DNA of 64,000 nt, taken from Ischnura elegans. Lineage: Eukaryota; Arthropoda; Insecta; Odonata; Coenagrionidae. The notes below the pieces were generated by a model, which did no database searches, was not told where the DNA came from, and saw only the letters and a program-made list of their open reading frames with translations. Where the stretch lies: the NCBI RefSeq assembly GCF_921293095.1, contig NW_025791658.1:248001-312000 (forward strand). The letters are read 5' to 3'. Positions within the stretch are counted from its first letter, which is position 1; every line of letters begins with the position of its first letter. Position numbers and translations under genes: made by a program. Of the stretch, positions 50,501 to 61,670 are shown piece by piece.

Positions 50501-51990
50501 GTAACATATTTAATATATATTGATAAACTGTACTAGAACTTAAAATCCAGTACTGCAATATTTACATTACAGAATCAGCAGCGTCATAAAATATTTCGAA
50601 TAATATTTGCGATGTTCCATGTAAGAGGTTGAAATAGAGCGATGAACCTGTCATGGCTCATCTCATAAAAAAATATTGTTAATTGGCATCGACACGACAC
50701 GACATGATAATGTGTGATGTCGTAATTAATGCCACCAGTAGACAAATTGATGTTTTGGGGGTTTATTTGGAAATATTTTAAAATCAAGTTCGAAGGGATT
50801 ATCCGATTTGATTTCGACTATTTCAAAGTCGAATTTCATTCTCTTTATCAACTTTGTATGTCTAAAGAAACCGCCTATGTAGTATTAAAAAACAGACGCA
50901 CACAAATTAACTTTACCTCGATCAATTCAAACAGACCTAACGTATTATATTGAATACGATAGAATGTTTTGTGGAAATCGTCGTTGAATAGATTATTACA
51001 GTTTCGATTGCTTCTTATGCATAGGAACTATACAATATTGATCTTGATTTTATCTCCCGTTTATCTCAGTACGCATATCAATTCCTTTTTGGAGAGACCA
51101 TTTGATTTTTTTATTAGATATAGAAAATAATATAGGTAGTTCTGTACATGTCAAACTAAAAGAGATACTATTTCTTGCATAATTTCCAAAGACCTAGGTG
51201 TTGCAGGCAGATTTGATTGAGAATGCATACAAAATGGGTGAATACATGCGGGGTCTATGTGGTTGACCTGAGTCTTGTTGAAAGCACTAAATTCTACAGG
51301 AATCATGTCTAAAGTGAGGATTACGTGCAGATAAAGCAGTGAATCTTGAGAGCATGAGTGTGGTGATTGAGAATACCAATCGTCTTGGTGATGATTTGCA
51401 GGTGTATGGTGTTGATAAAAGGACCACGATTTTCACCATACCCTTAGTATCCTAGGATACACAAAATATTTCAACCCATTTTTTCGCCGAGAGTCGAACT
51501 TTCTTTTTCGCTTAGTCTTAACTCACCCCACACAATGTATGTAGTTTAGGACGAGGGTTCTGAAGCTCACTATGTCGCTAAGGTTGCGATTTTTTTTGAA
51601 ATGCTAAACAAACAAATGCTCTCGTGTGCTAGGAATTCTTGGCACGTGAGATGGGATGTTATGACGTCAAGTACAAGAAACCTCAGTTCTATACTATTGC
51701 TATTTATTATTAAATCGTAGTGTTGTTTATTCTCTGATTTATTCTTTTGCATTATATTTATATAATTTGCATTAAGGTTCTGATTCCCTAAGTACAACTA
51801 ATTATAATCAATGAAATAGGTTAGATGCAGCAGCCTTTGATAGAAAAGCATTAATGTTTAGAAAAGTAAAATCATAATTTTACTTTTTACCATTGCGATT
51901 ACAATTCTTTTTATTACAGTCATACAAAGACACTAAAATGAATACCCTCTATCAGACATGTCTGGTTGCTGTTAGGGATAAATTTACGAT
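50501..51990. other. Long stretch with no supported gene
   Basis: A 74-codon frame at 50729-50953 (MPPVDKLMF..., FHSLYQLCMSKE) recalls the reading FPSLYQLRSFV at 58093-58326, which is too weak to call. 51600-51990 is homologous to 16500-16877 and leads into a PolB pseudogene. Confidence 0.4.
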
Positions 51991-53885
51991 ATGGCGGGTG
52001 ATCATCTGAAAGATTAGATTGATTCGAATAACCATTTGAAAGGGAACATTTGGCGTTTTTTGAATTATTACGTCGATATAGTGCTGTGCGAAAAAGCATT
52101 CCAAAATTTAATTTCGGAAACTTATCATGAAATGAAAGAAGCGTTAGATAAGGCAAATGGTAGAAAATATTATCCTTACTGCAAAATCTTCTATAGCATT
52201 GATGAGGCTTCGCCTCATGAGAATACCAACGCACACCTGATGAAAATTAAAGAGCAAATAGGGAGGGGGTTCAATGAAATCGAATCAGCAATTAGATCCA
52301 GGCTTAAAACCTTCTGGATAACTCCCGAGGGGGATGTTCAGGACGTTGTAACTTTTCTCGGTGGAATAAAAAATCTGTTGATTGAGAAAATTAGAGTGCA
52401 ATTAAGGACGAACAGAAGTATAAAGTCCAACCTTGTATTGATTTGCAAATTTCGAAGAGGAGAACATGAGGGGGTACATACCTCATTTAAGACTAGTAAT
52501 CGACGTTGATCAGTTAAATGAGATTGTGGACGAGATATTTTCTAAAATTTTAAAAGAAAAGTCATAGTTACAAGCTAAAGGGTCAGGATGGACTTTAGCT
52601 GAAGTTATAGGTTTAGAGCTACGTATTAACAAGTACACCCCTCTTCGAGGTTCTACATTCATCGAGTTACCTACAAAAATGAAGCATACGAAATCCGTTA
52701 TCAATGTCAAAAATGGTGATCAATACTGCTTTAAGTATGCTTTATGGGCAAAATATGTATCCAATCAACCCGAACGAGTTTCAAAATACGATTGTGAGGA
52801 ATTTTGAGAGACCTATACTTGGAACTGTATTGATTACCTAGTCGATCTGAAGGATATCCCTAAATTCGATCGTGTCAATAACATTTCTATTAATGTGTTT
52901 GGACTAGATGATAAAAACAATGTGTATCCTATAAAAATTGTACATTATGAGCTTTAGGATCATCGCGACCTCCTCTACATTACCAACGAAACAACTGCTC
53001 ACTATTGCTGGATTAAGAACTTTAATACGTTGATTAAAATGCAATTAACTAGACATTAGAATCCTTTATTCATTGGAAAACGTTACCTTACTCACTATCA
53101 TGACGAACAAAAATTGCAGGCTCACAAAGATTTATGAAGAGGAACGGGGACGCTAAGTAAAATAGTGCTCCCAAACGAGGACAATTCATTATTAATATTT
53201 ACCCACATTAATCATGCTTTCTTCGAATAACCATTTGAAAGGGAACATTTGGCGTTTTTAAAAATTACTATGTTGCCGTAGTGCTGTGCGAATAAGAATT
53301 TCAAAGTTTACCTTAAGTCATTTACGAACACATTGAAAATACACCTGCTCACTTTCACTGGATTAGGTTTTTTGGAAGACAGGAGCGGTCCCTATTTACA
53401 GGACGTAAAAATAGAATGTACATTTGCAAACGCTGTCTCACTCATTACCGTGAGGAAGAAAAAATCGAGGCTCGCGAACAACTATGCAGAGAAAAATGGT
53501 CACCGTGCCAAATCGTGATACCTTACGAGGATGATAAAAGTTTAAAATTCACCGACTTAAATAATTTTTTTCGGGTACCGTATGCGATTGATGCTGACTT
53601 TGAATGTCTTCAGGAGAATATTAGTAGCTGCGAGCGTTCTCCTAAATCATCCATCACTAATTTTATACAGAAACACGAGCTATTCAGATTTTGCTAAAGA
53701 GAGACAGAGTTCTGAGAAATTATGGTAATTCGAAGCAAAAACCATGAACTGTACACAATGAGAAGCAATAAAGCAACACTGAATGCGTTCGATGATAAGT
53801 GATACATATGCGAGAATGGTATCAATGCCCTTGCTTGGGGTATTATAAAATACCTCGATCACGAACACATGAGGATGCATTCGGT
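51991..53885 (+). pseudogene. PolB pseudogene: N-terminal half plus extreme C-terminus
   Basis: It begins MAGDHLKD with a stop, then NIWRFLNYYVDIVL and FWITPEGDVQDVVTFLGG. After several stops come LQAKGSGWTL, LRINKYTPLRGSTFIELP, KSVINVKNG and HYCWIKNF. A second N-terminal piece (53220-53410) and an exonuclease piece follow (53416-53697, CKRCLTHYREEEKIEA and DADFECLQ). At about 53740-53885 the sequence jumps to the C-terminal end (YICENGINALAWG), so the whole palm is deleted. It lacks the four N-terminal zinc-finger-like repeats of the Maverick gene. Confidence 0.8.
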
Positions 53886-53934
53886 AACGATTGATATTAT
53901 AAAAGTATGACGTAACTAATCAACAATTCCAGTG

Positions 53935-54060
53935 TTAATCAACACGTTAGTCTTGGAACATCCTTTCACATACATCTGCTTGGGTTCGTCAGGTTGTGGA
54001 AAAACCACATTTGCCACGAAGTTTTTTTAGAAGTTTGATTATGCGGTAGATAGTCCTAGA
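53935..54060 (+). pseudogene. Packaging ATPase N-terminal relic
   Basis: EHPFTYICLGSSGCGKTTF is readable 50 bp after the PolB relic, so PolB and ATPase were adjacent on one strand in the ancestral flanking element. The remainder is degraded. Confidence 0.6.
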
Positions 54061-54442
54061 TCATAGAGCATGTGGTTTGGTGTCTTAGCAGGGTAGTGAA
54101 CGATCCATCGATTGTGCCTCCCCTACGATCAATTATGCAGAATAATGTGGATGCATCAAAAAATACCTTTCATTATATGCTTCCTCACTGTATACCTGAA
54201 CGCTTATAAGATTACACAAAAGTAGAAGAATATTACTTTTCTACGATGATGGTTTGACATAAGCAAACACGGTATCATCGTGCATTCTCTAACCCTCTTC
54301 ATTTTAAATTCGATTCGATTCATTTTGAATAATCTTGGAGTGGTATAAACAATTATTGCTTAATTATTAATCATTTTATATGATGTATGAAGAACAATAA
54401 TAGTAATTGCTCTAATGTTATGTTTCAGTTTCATCCGTAAAC
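54061..54442. other. No feature recognised
   Basis: The segment between the ATPase relic and the IGPY exon shows no coding signal; the last bases (TTATGTTTCAG) form a plausible splice acceptor. Confidence 0.4.
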
Positions 54443-54745
54443 ATGTACGTCAGAGGTACATTGATATTCAGTCCGCTGGCTGGAAGGAACTTTGAGTCTG
54501 TGCAGCGTTTGAGGAGGAGACTTCGTGGAATTGGTCCGTATGAATTACAACAACGAGGGAACGTATATATTCTACGGATGAGTGCAGCTTTAGCCAACAC
54601 AGCTCGAAATAGATTCCTAGCAGCAATGCAGATTCTATTAAACGTAGCTGATGTGAGTGTTGTGCCCGAAATGTCTTCGGACCCGTTTTCAACGCCATAT
54701 TCAACATTACCGGATTCTCCCGACACCCCAGCCACAGCTGCGTGA
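54443..54745 (+). CDS. IGPY-family protein
   Basis: A 100-residue ORF starts at the ATG MYVRGTLIFSPLAGRNF and reads [40 protein letters not shown] and an Asp/Ser/Pro-rich end. A GTGAGT donor overlaps its last codons (about 54742), so it may continue into another exon. This is the clearest copy of the family; others at 11930 (fused to TRYG), 60465, 60829 and 61255 are shorter or rearranged. Function unknown. Confidence 0.5.
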   Translation: MYVRGTLIFSPLAGRNFESVQRLRRRLRGIGPYELQQRGNVYILRMSAALANTARNRFLAAMQILLNVADVSVVPEMSSDPFSTPYSTLPDSPDTPATAA

Positions 54746-54777
54746 GTATATATTCTACGGATGAGTGCAGCTCCGCA

Positions 54778-55040
54778 GACTCGCATCCCGCTCTGGCTTA
54801 CCGGTAAAGCATGGGATAGAAGTGGGGGCGGGTGTAATTGACTCGGATTATAGACTTGAAATAAAAGTACTCCTCTATAATCAGGGTGATGAGGATTTCT
54901 TAATAAAAAGAGGCATGAGGATATGACAAATCATATTAGAAAAAATCGAAAACGTATGTGTCGTTCACTGTCGTCTCACTCGGTAACACTGACCGAGGCG
55001 AGGGTGGTTTTGGGAGTTCCAATCTTCATTTATGTAAGTG
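54778..55040 (+). pseudogene. dUTPase-like C-terminal half
   Basis: Motifs 2 to 5 can be traced as in 12078-12339, with stops in IDSDYR and GMRI and a rearranged segment before DRGEGGFGSSN. It ends at a GTAAGT donor. Confidence 0.65.
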
Positions 55041-55104
55041 TAGTGAGTTTAACTTACTTTTTTCGAGATGCATATGTATATATACATTTATTTGGAATTA
55101 TAGG

Positions 55105-55568
55105 ATGGAAACCACCACCACCACTCCCATCAATGTTACCACCACCAGTATAACCACCACTACTGCAAGCGATGTTACCAACAGATCCTCCTCTTCGTTT
55201 TCTTTGCTAAACTTATTTTCGTTATTTTTCTTTGTTAATCAAAGGTATATTTATATCTACATTTCTGTATAATTTATATTTATTTTTACAGGATAAATGT
55301 CATGATAGGTTACGCCGCGCGCAAGATGATCGCACTTTTTGAAGAAAGGGGAGTTGGAGGAGGGGAAATTGTACCGGGTGGAACGTCTGGAGAAGGTGAC
55401 CACTCGATACGGTGAGGGTTTGGTGGGGAGTATTGTATTTCAGGGGAGGAATATGCAAATATTTCTCCCCCGAATATTTGAAATGAGTGGAGCGCAGGTG
55501 ATGATGTACAACTATTCAGAGGAAAAATTTGAAATTTACCGAAAAAATAAATTACTTAAGATTAAGTA
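55105..55568 (+). pseudogene. TRYG-family two-exon gene, splice donor lost
   Basis: The Thr/Ser-rich exon is intact from ATG 55105, but the donor GTAAAC has become CTAAAC at about 55207. Exon 2 has a stop after DDRTF, then LKKGELEEGKLYRV-like sequence, TTRYGEGLVG and FLPRIFEMSGAQVM continue open to 55569. Both splicing and frame are therefore broken, unlike 12411-12918. Confidence 0.7.
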
Positions 55569-55689
55569 AATTTAAAAATGCTTTCGATTTGTTTATTTTA
55601 TTGTTTAGCTTTAAGATCCATCAAACCGGAATAGAGCTTTCCTCCTACTTGCTCAAATAAGGGAGTTATCGACCATGGCAGGAATAATC

Positions 55690-55800
55690 TCCGGAGTACA
55701 GGGGTCACCCCTTAATTAAGGAAATCATGACTTTTAATTATGGAGGACAGGAACTGTATGTAATCAAAGATAAAAATAATTTAATAAAAATATGTTAATG
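55690..55800 (+). pseudogene. TRYG-family C-terminal relic
   Basis: EIMTFNYGGQELYVIKDK is readable after a frameshifted segment, as at 12985. Its upstream GGGAGTTATCGACCATGG is the diverged homologue of the Maverick target. Confidence 0.5.
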
Positions 55801-55859
55801 GATATATGTTGAGTTTATTTGTTCTTATTTTATGCCCTATAATATATTTTATTCAGTTC

Positions 55860-56190
55860 TTTTCATCATTTGAGTCGATGGCCTAACTGGTTGCAAATTT
55901 GAAAGAGTTTAAATTTACGCAGAAAATATTTCGTGATAAAACACTTTTAGTAATACGAAAGGGAGTGTATCCCTATGAATACACCGATTCTTGTGAAAAA
56001 ATCGATGAAAAACATTTACTTTCAAAGGAAAATTTTTCAGTAAAGTCACCGGAGAAAATATTTCAAACGAAGCGTATGAACACGCGTGCAATGTGTGGAA
56101 TGCTTTTAACTGTGAAACTCTTGGCGAATACAGCGATGTGTATCTTAAAAGCTATATAACATATTTAGCGGACGTGTTTGAACATTTTCG
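55860..56190 (+). pseudogene. PolB fragment (TRKGVYPYEY region)
   Basis: LKEFKFTQKIFRDKTLLVIR through YEYTDSCEKIDEKHL, then a frameshift and NCETLGEYSDVYLK. It is copy B of 41555-41915. Confidence 0.7.
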
Positions 56191-56199
56191 CAGTATGCG

Positions 56200-56867
56200 C
56201 TATTGTCTGTGTTACGTATCGTTCTGAATTTACAAGAGAAGGTTGTCATTTTACCGTGTACTCATTGCTATTATGGATTAATTGTATACATTTTAGTGAG
56301 TTGTCGTCCTTTCGCTATCGTTTCATTCATGCTGTATTCTAATGTTTTTGTATTGTCACCAATTCTTAAGTTCTTAACCCATTTGTTGCCTCTGTTTAAA
56401 GAAAAACGAGCAGTTCATATAAATCTACTTTGCTTGGGTGGTTTTATTCTATATCGGAAAAAAATGGTTTATTTCAATTTTTCATTACAATTGTTTATTT
56501 TCTAATATTTTGGAATAGCATTTTTTATAATTTTTTGTTCATTCGAATGTATTTCTATCAAATATATGTCATTAACTGTATACCTGTGTCTTCATGTTTT
56601 AGAAACACATCGGTAATCGTCGCACATTCCCTTTCCTATGGGAGGAAAAGCAAAAATAAACATTAGTATTATCAGCATATCTGTCCAAATAGTGCAGTTC
56701 TACGTCAGTCCAGATGAAAGCGTAGAAACTGTTGGAAAGTCCATTTATTTAGCTATTACTGAACTCTTGCGTGGTGCATGAAAGAAGGATGATTTTTTTA
56801 GTAAGTGAGCGTGAGTAGAAATAATTGAAAATGGTTCCTTTTTTTCCACACAACCGGTAAAAAACCC
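56200..56867. other. Non-coding region with QFYVSPDE segment
   Basis: Matches 41916-42554 with high identity; the VQFYVSPDESVETVGKSIYL reading is at about 56690-56780. No gene supported. Confidence 0.4.
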
Positions 56868-57238
56868 GTTCACATTGTTGGCGGCGAAGGGGTGGGGTGA
56901 GTTTTGGGTAAAAGTAGATAGGCTGACCTTTGAAGCGGATCCGAGCCGTTACTTGGAGGATTTGAAAGTGTCGCGGAGTTCGCTCAAGGAACACCTTTTT
57001 TTATGGCGATCATGTGTCAGTGTACCGTCAGTATGCCAACAGAGAAGATACTGAAGCAGCCCTACTATTCGGAAAAATTCCGGTCCCTGAAGCCCCTGGC
57101 ATCAAACTTCGCGGAAGGAAAAGAAAGATATTTCTTCCGAGGATTTTTCAGCTATGTATGAAACAGATGTTACAATATAATTACGGTGAAGACCGTATTT
57201 CTTCATTTAACAATCAGAATAACATTAAAACAGAATAA
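56868..57238 (+). pseudogene. TRYG-family exon, LLAAERW type, one frameshift
   Basis: A frameshift in a T run near 57000 separates the FWVKVDRLTFEADPSRYLED part from YGDHVSVYRQYANREDTE and GRKRKIFLPRIFQL...YNYGEDRISSF. Otherwise it matches 42555-42926. Confidence 0.55.
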
Positions 57239-57381
57239 TATTATACTTATGTAAAGGAGCAACATACTTATTCGGATCACTATACTTAACATCATACTTA
57301 TTCGGTTTGTGTATTATAAATCAGGACATTTTTTAAATATTTTCAATTGTTTTTCTAACGTTTTTCATTTCTTCTTTAAAT

Positions 57382-57495
57382 GTTCGGCAGAAATTATTAG
57401 ATACTCAATCGTCCAATGAATTTTTAAAGGAGGATGAGATGGAACGACGGTTTGGAGAGAAGCGAATGGGGAAAGTAATCATAAATTGTAGTATT
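57382..57495 (+). pseudogene. TRYG-family exon remnant with lost acceptor
   Basis: The CTTTAAAG acceptor of the other copies reads CTTTAAAT here, so splicing into RQKLLDTQ would fail. The following sequence decays as in 43070-43185. Confidence 0.5.
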
Positions 57496-57532
57496 AGTAT
57501 TCTTATTTCAGTATTAATACACACATACAATC

Positions 57533-57773
57533 ATGGATAGCAACAATGCAAAAGCTTTATATCATCTTTGCCTCGAATATATTTCTCACAAACATATTCG
57601 ATGTAGCGTATAAAAGGATAATGGAGAGAGACGAATCTTCCGCACGTCTTCGCATTAAATATAATGTTAAATGTCAAATTGAAACGGTAATGTGTGATGA
57701 CGTATATCAGAGTTTGCCAGACGAAGTATTTTTTGATTTAGAGGACGTGGCTTTAAGAATTTTTAGATATTAA
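57533..57773 (+). pseudogene. DSNNAK-family copy with frameshift
   Basis: ATG and MDSNNAKALYHLCLEYIS are present, then an inserted base near 57590 shifts the frame; AYKRIMERDESSARLR through FDLEDVALRIF follows in the second frame to 57773. Confidence 0.5.
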
Positions 57774-57843
57774 AAGATATTTGACTTCATTTTTGGTATA
57801 AGTTTTATAAATGAGAAAAAAATAATACATTCCGGTGTCAACC

Positions 57844-57975
57844 ATGACGTTAGCCTGGAAACATCCCTTCACATGCATGTGTGCAGGTCCATCAGGATGT
57901 GGGAAGACCACATTCGTGACAAGGTTTTTGGAGAACTTGAACTATATGTTAGATTTCCAAATCGTAATAGTGTGA
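57844..57975 (+). pseudogene. Packaging ATPase N-terminal fragment
   Basis: MTLAWKHPFTCMCAGPSGCGKT is intact to about residue 37, then unrelated sequence begins at the point where the copy at 43535 is also interrupted. Here the ATPase never resumes. Confidence 0.7.
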
Positions 57976-58617
57976 GTGATGCCCATTTTTTTACTTATTC
58001 GTATTGGAGTATTTAAGTTACATGCGTTTTATAACAGAACCACCTATTAGCTTCAAAAGTACGCTCTTTTGAACCGTTCACAGTTTTAGGAGGTGATTAC
58101 TTCCTCTTCTGATATTAATCGCCGTAATCACTTTAGCTTTCCATCTCTTTATCAACTCCGTTCATTCGTATTATCTGCATGCTTAGATAGAAAAACTGAC
58201 GTATGTAAATTGTATTTACCACGTACTGTTAAAACTGATTTAACGTTTTACAATGAATGTAATAGGTTATCTTTATGGAAGTCATGGGTAAATAAGTTAT
58301 GGGATGAATCATTGGCAAATTATTGATAACTTTGTTTTAGACTTTAATATTCGTTTTTCATCTTACGCTTATCAACTCCTTCTTGATAGAATACTAGATT
58401 TTATAACTCAGACTGGAAGACTGTATTGGTACTTCAATGCATGTTGTAATTATTAGTTACATGTTTCAACGTAATGCAAATAGAGCCAAGTTTTGAAATG
58501 AATGGGCTAGAATGATACGTCCACATCAACCAATAAGTGTATACGTTTATACTCATCACGCTGCTCTTTCGTTAAATATGATATCTGAATTAATTCGTAT
58601 CTAAATTAATTGGTAGT
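57976..58617. other. Unassigned region with a possible coding relic
   Basis: An open frame at 58093-58326 without ATG reads FPSLYQLRSFVLSACLDRKT and LWKSWVNKLWDESLANY; its first 150 bp also occur at 43781-43935. It looks like protein but no family is recognised. The rest is non-coding. Confidence 0.3.
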
Positions 58618-58821
58618 GAGGATAATTGGTGCTCTAATTGCATTCGAACTGCACTGTTATTCATAAATGATAGACCCGATTGTTCGTATTCTTTTGGAGA
58701 ACATGGATTTGAGTCATCGAGTGAACAAACGTCTAATGTCTCATCGTCTAGCGATTCAAAGAAAACTACGTTCCATTCGTACACGTTTGCTTTTAACACT
58801 ATAGGGGAAAACGATTATTAA
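58618..58821 (+). pseudogene. WCSNCIRT-family ORF, longest copy, start broken
   Basis: An open frame of 67 codons reads EDNWCSNCIRTALLFIND, CSYSFGEHGFESSSEQTSN and FHSYTFAFNTIGENDY. The ATG seen at 48785 and 62924 is here separated by a short insertion with stops. A small overlapping ORF (58825-58935) follows. Function unknown. Confidence 0.4.
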
Positions 58822-58982
58822 TTGATGTTCACGAGTATAGAATTGCCAGAAAACGAAAACTTATTAATTCATGTCATTCAAACGACACCTTTTTGGATTT
58901 GTCCTACTTTTCAGACTGAAACCTTTGCCCTTTAACTCTATTTCCCCACGTCACACCACTCACATCATTTTAATCATTTGGG

Positions 58983-58989
58983 TATAAAT
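58983..58989 (+). promoter_or_regulatory. TATA-box-like element upstream of a dUTPase-like gene
   Basis: TATAAAT occurs 218 bp before the ATG at 59207, in the context GGGTATAAATGGCCGCGG. In the related positions at about 49180 and 63317 the word is TGTAAAT, so only this copy has a good match. Confidence 0.35.
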
Positions 58990-59206
58990 GGCCGCGGTTT
59001 CTGTAGGATAAATCACACACTCGTCGATACGTCGTCACATCTGCGCTTCACTGCTGCTGTAATCGTCACCACAACATCAAGATCGCTGCGTTGTCAGCAT
59101 TTACAGATACCACCGCATCCCCCTTCACCTCTCTAGGTGTCCTTACCACTGTTTTCACAGTACCATATCCCCATTTACCCCTAGAATAAGAAGAATATAC
59201 ATAATA

Positions 59207-59829
59207 ATGAGCAAGCCGACCACATTCGCCTGCATTGAGCCATCCGAGGTCTTCGATCCCTCTCCCGTTGTCAAAGAGTCCTCTCTCGCTTCCTCCATGG
59301 GGTAAATATTATGTGTTATTGTGTATGTTATTCAGTTATGATTGAATAGGATGGTTTAACTATTTTTATAGCATTGGCATTCTTCAGAATTTCCGTCGCT
59401 ATTATAAAATTACACCCGTCGTATTTGTTCCCATACCTTGCTATGAATGTCCTGCTGGATATGATATAAGTGCTGTCCAGTGGGATATATTTTCAAAGCG
59501 AGGAAGGGATTTAATACCTAGCGGTATCTCTCTTGAAATTCCAAAAGGATTTTACAGGAGACTCGCGCCCCGCTCTAGCTTGTCGGTAAGGTACGGCGTG
59601 GAACTAGGACCGGGTGTAATCCACGCCTACGATAGAGGGGAAGTAAAGAGTTCTCCTCTGTAACCATAGTGATGAAGATGTTTTGGTGAGAAGAGGAGAG
59701 GGAATTTGCCAAATAATCTTCGACAAAATTGCCACAGATGCTTCATTTGTGGTGAGTGATGGCGTTACAACTTATAGTAGCCGATGCGTTGGTGGTTTTT
59801 ACAGTTCTAATTATCGCAACGTTATTTGA
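59207..59829 (+). pseudogene. dUTPase-like gene, two exons, one frameshift
   Basis: Exon 1 (59207-59301) starts MSKPTTFACIEPSEVFDPSP and ends at a GTAAAT donor. A 70-bp intron with TTTTTATAG acceptor leads in phase to exon 2 (from 59372). Exon 2 carries motif 1 (CPAGYDIS), EIPKGFYRRLAPRSSLSVRYG (motif 2) and GVIHAYDRGEV (motif 3). A small frameshift near 59650 gives a stop; beyond it, in another frame, motif 4 (GEGICQIIFDKI) and a motif 5 relic (RCVGGFYSSN) run to 59829. It is the most complete spliced dUTPase in the flanks. It differs strongly from the intronless Maverick enzyme, so it represents an older or different lineage with a new N-terminal exon. Confidence 0.75.
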
Positions 59830-60207
59830 TGCGAGTGAATTATGATTTCACACTATCTTTAAACGTTCCATAGCTATATCTAATTTATGTTCTCTTCCCC
59901 TTAAAGATTGAAACATGTCACCGCAGCCCACGACACCACCATCGTTAGCGCCGATGTTGTGCCCTCTACCTCGACTGGGTACTTATTAAATGTTATGATT
60001 ATGTACATATAGGAGTATTAGATCGGTTAATGACAAATATCTGATCTTTTCCCTATTGGTTGGTACCTATGTCTAACCCCACGGCTATCTCGTCAGCATC
60101 TTCTGCTTCCTCAAAGGTATTGAACAGAGGGAGAGAGGTTTTTCTATTGGTGTGTATTGTCTCCGTGTACATTTTACTTATATTTTGTTTGATCGTCTTT
60201 ATTACAG

Positions 60208-60510
60208 ATTCGTCAGAAACCTTTAGAGGTTGAGAAGGCGTATGATTTCGTCAAAAAAGAAGAGTTAGAATACAAAAGGAGATATGCCTTATCGAGGGTA
60301 GAAAATCTACAAACTAGATATGGGCTTAAGCTTGTTGGGCATGTGGAATTGTCCGGAAGAGTTAGGAAAATAATTCTTCCCGGCATTTTAAAATTAACGG
60401 CATCGGAGATTATGCTTTTAAATTACGAAGGGGTAAACACATTAGTATTAAACACCGGTGCTTGGAAGAAGAACAAAGATACGTATTCGAAGGAGACTAA
60501 AACACATTAG
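60208..60510 (+). CDS. TRYG-family exon (RQKLL type), open copy
   Basis: After the TTATTACAG acceptor the frame is open for 100 codons: RQKPLEVEKAYDFVKKEELE, LQTRYGLKLVGHVELSG, RKIILPGILKLTASEIM and LLNYEGVN. It then runs into the start of an IGPY unit in the wrong frame. A GTAAAC word at about 60430 could act as a donor. An upstream exon is required for a start codon. Confidence 0.5.
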   Translation: MRQKPLEVEKAYDFVKKEELEYKRRYALSRVENLQTRYGLKLVGHVELSGRVRKIILPGILKLTASEIMLLNYEGVNTLVLNTGAWKKNKDTYSKETKTH

Positions 60511-60718
60511 TCCGCATAAACTATACAAATTTGGGTCAATGGTCATTCTTTTGATGGCAGCAGCCCCAGCTGAAATCGCCGCGACACAGTATGTTAGGTT
60601 TTTGTCAGCTGTGGGCATTAAATTGAAATTTGAAACATTTCATGAAATTACAAAGGAGCTACTATCAAAAGAATACGTAGAACTTACACCCAATAATGAT
60701 GCAGCACCGGCCGCATAA
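60465..60718 (+). pseudogene. IGPY-family unit
   Basis: Readable as RIRRRLKHISPHKLYKFGSM, LLMAAAPAEIAATQYVRFLS and EITKELLSKEYVELTP. It is in one open frame to 60718 but without a reliable start. It continues the pattern TRYG exon then IGPY unit seen at 11651. Confidence 0.45.
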
Positions 60719-60828
60719 CCAACTTATCCCATTGGTGAGTAGAATTAAAAGGTGTTAAAGGAAACCACACAAGAATTTTCAATAAATTATTTTTATCTTT
60801 CATTACAAAAAGTTTTTCACCACTACAA

Positions 60829-61128
60829 TTGAATGATGTAACTTCGGTTGAAGTTAATACGAAACTACGTATTCGAAGACAGATACAAGACATTGGTCCA
60901 TATAAACCTCATCAATTTGGACCAATGTTCATTCTTTTAACGGCAGCAGCCCCAGCTGACACGGCTGCGACACGGTATGTTAGGTTTTTGTCGGCTGTGG
61001 CTAATAAATATAAAATTGAAACCATTCACGAAATATCAAGGGAGCTGCTATCAAGCGAATACGTAGAACTTTTAACCAATAATTATACAGCACTACAGGA
61101 AATTCGTCCACACATACACCGAGTGTAA
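60829..61128 (+). pseudogene. IGPY-family unit followed by dUTPase motif relic
   Basis: An open frame from an ATG reads RIRRQIQDIGPYKPHQFGPM, TAAAPADTAATRYVRFLSAV and EISRELLSSEYVELL. It ends at a stop where the dUTPase motif 3-4 relic (VIDPDC, NHGDED) begins in another frame. Confidence 0.45.
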
Positions 61129-61254
61129 TTGACCCGGATTGTCGTGTTGAATTTAAAGTACTCCTTTATAATCACGGCGATGAAGATTTGTTTTTAGTAA
61201 GAAGAGGCATTTGAATATGCCTCGGATACAATGTACGTAAGAGGAAAAATTATA

Positions 61255-61670
61255 TTAAATCCGGTGCTTGGAAGAAGAATGAACACAAAAACCACGGATT
61301 CAAAGACGGTTACTTGACATTGGTCCATAGATACTTCATCACTTTGGACCCATGTTCATTCTTTTAATGGCAGCGGCCCCAGCTGACATCGCTGCGAAAC
61401 GGTATGTTAAAGATTTGTCAGCTGTTGCTAATAAATACACTATTGCTGTCATTCACGAAATTACAAAGGAGCAACCATCAACTGAATACGTAGAATATCC
61501 AACACGTAATTATGCAGCACAACAGGAAATTCGTCTATTCAGTCACAGAGTAATTCACCCGGATTGTAGTGGAGAATACTTTATAGTCACGGCGATGAAG
61601 ATTTTGTTTTAGTAAGAAGAGGCATTAGAATTTGCCTGATTATTTTTTATATAATTGGTAAGGACATTTC
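61255..61670 (+). pseudogene. IGPY-family unit plus dUTPase motif relic
   Basis: AAAPADIAAKRYVKDLSAVA and EITKEQPSTEYVEY are in one frame (61352-61612); the preceding RR-LLDIGP region is in another. A motif 3-4 relic (HPDCSGE, SRR-RGIRICL) follows. It corresponds to 47100-47516. Confidence 0.45.

Noticed and set aside
58590..58799. Minus-strand ORF of 69 codons
   Set aside because: It is antisense to the WCSNCIRT reading, which is conserved in three copies on the plus strand.
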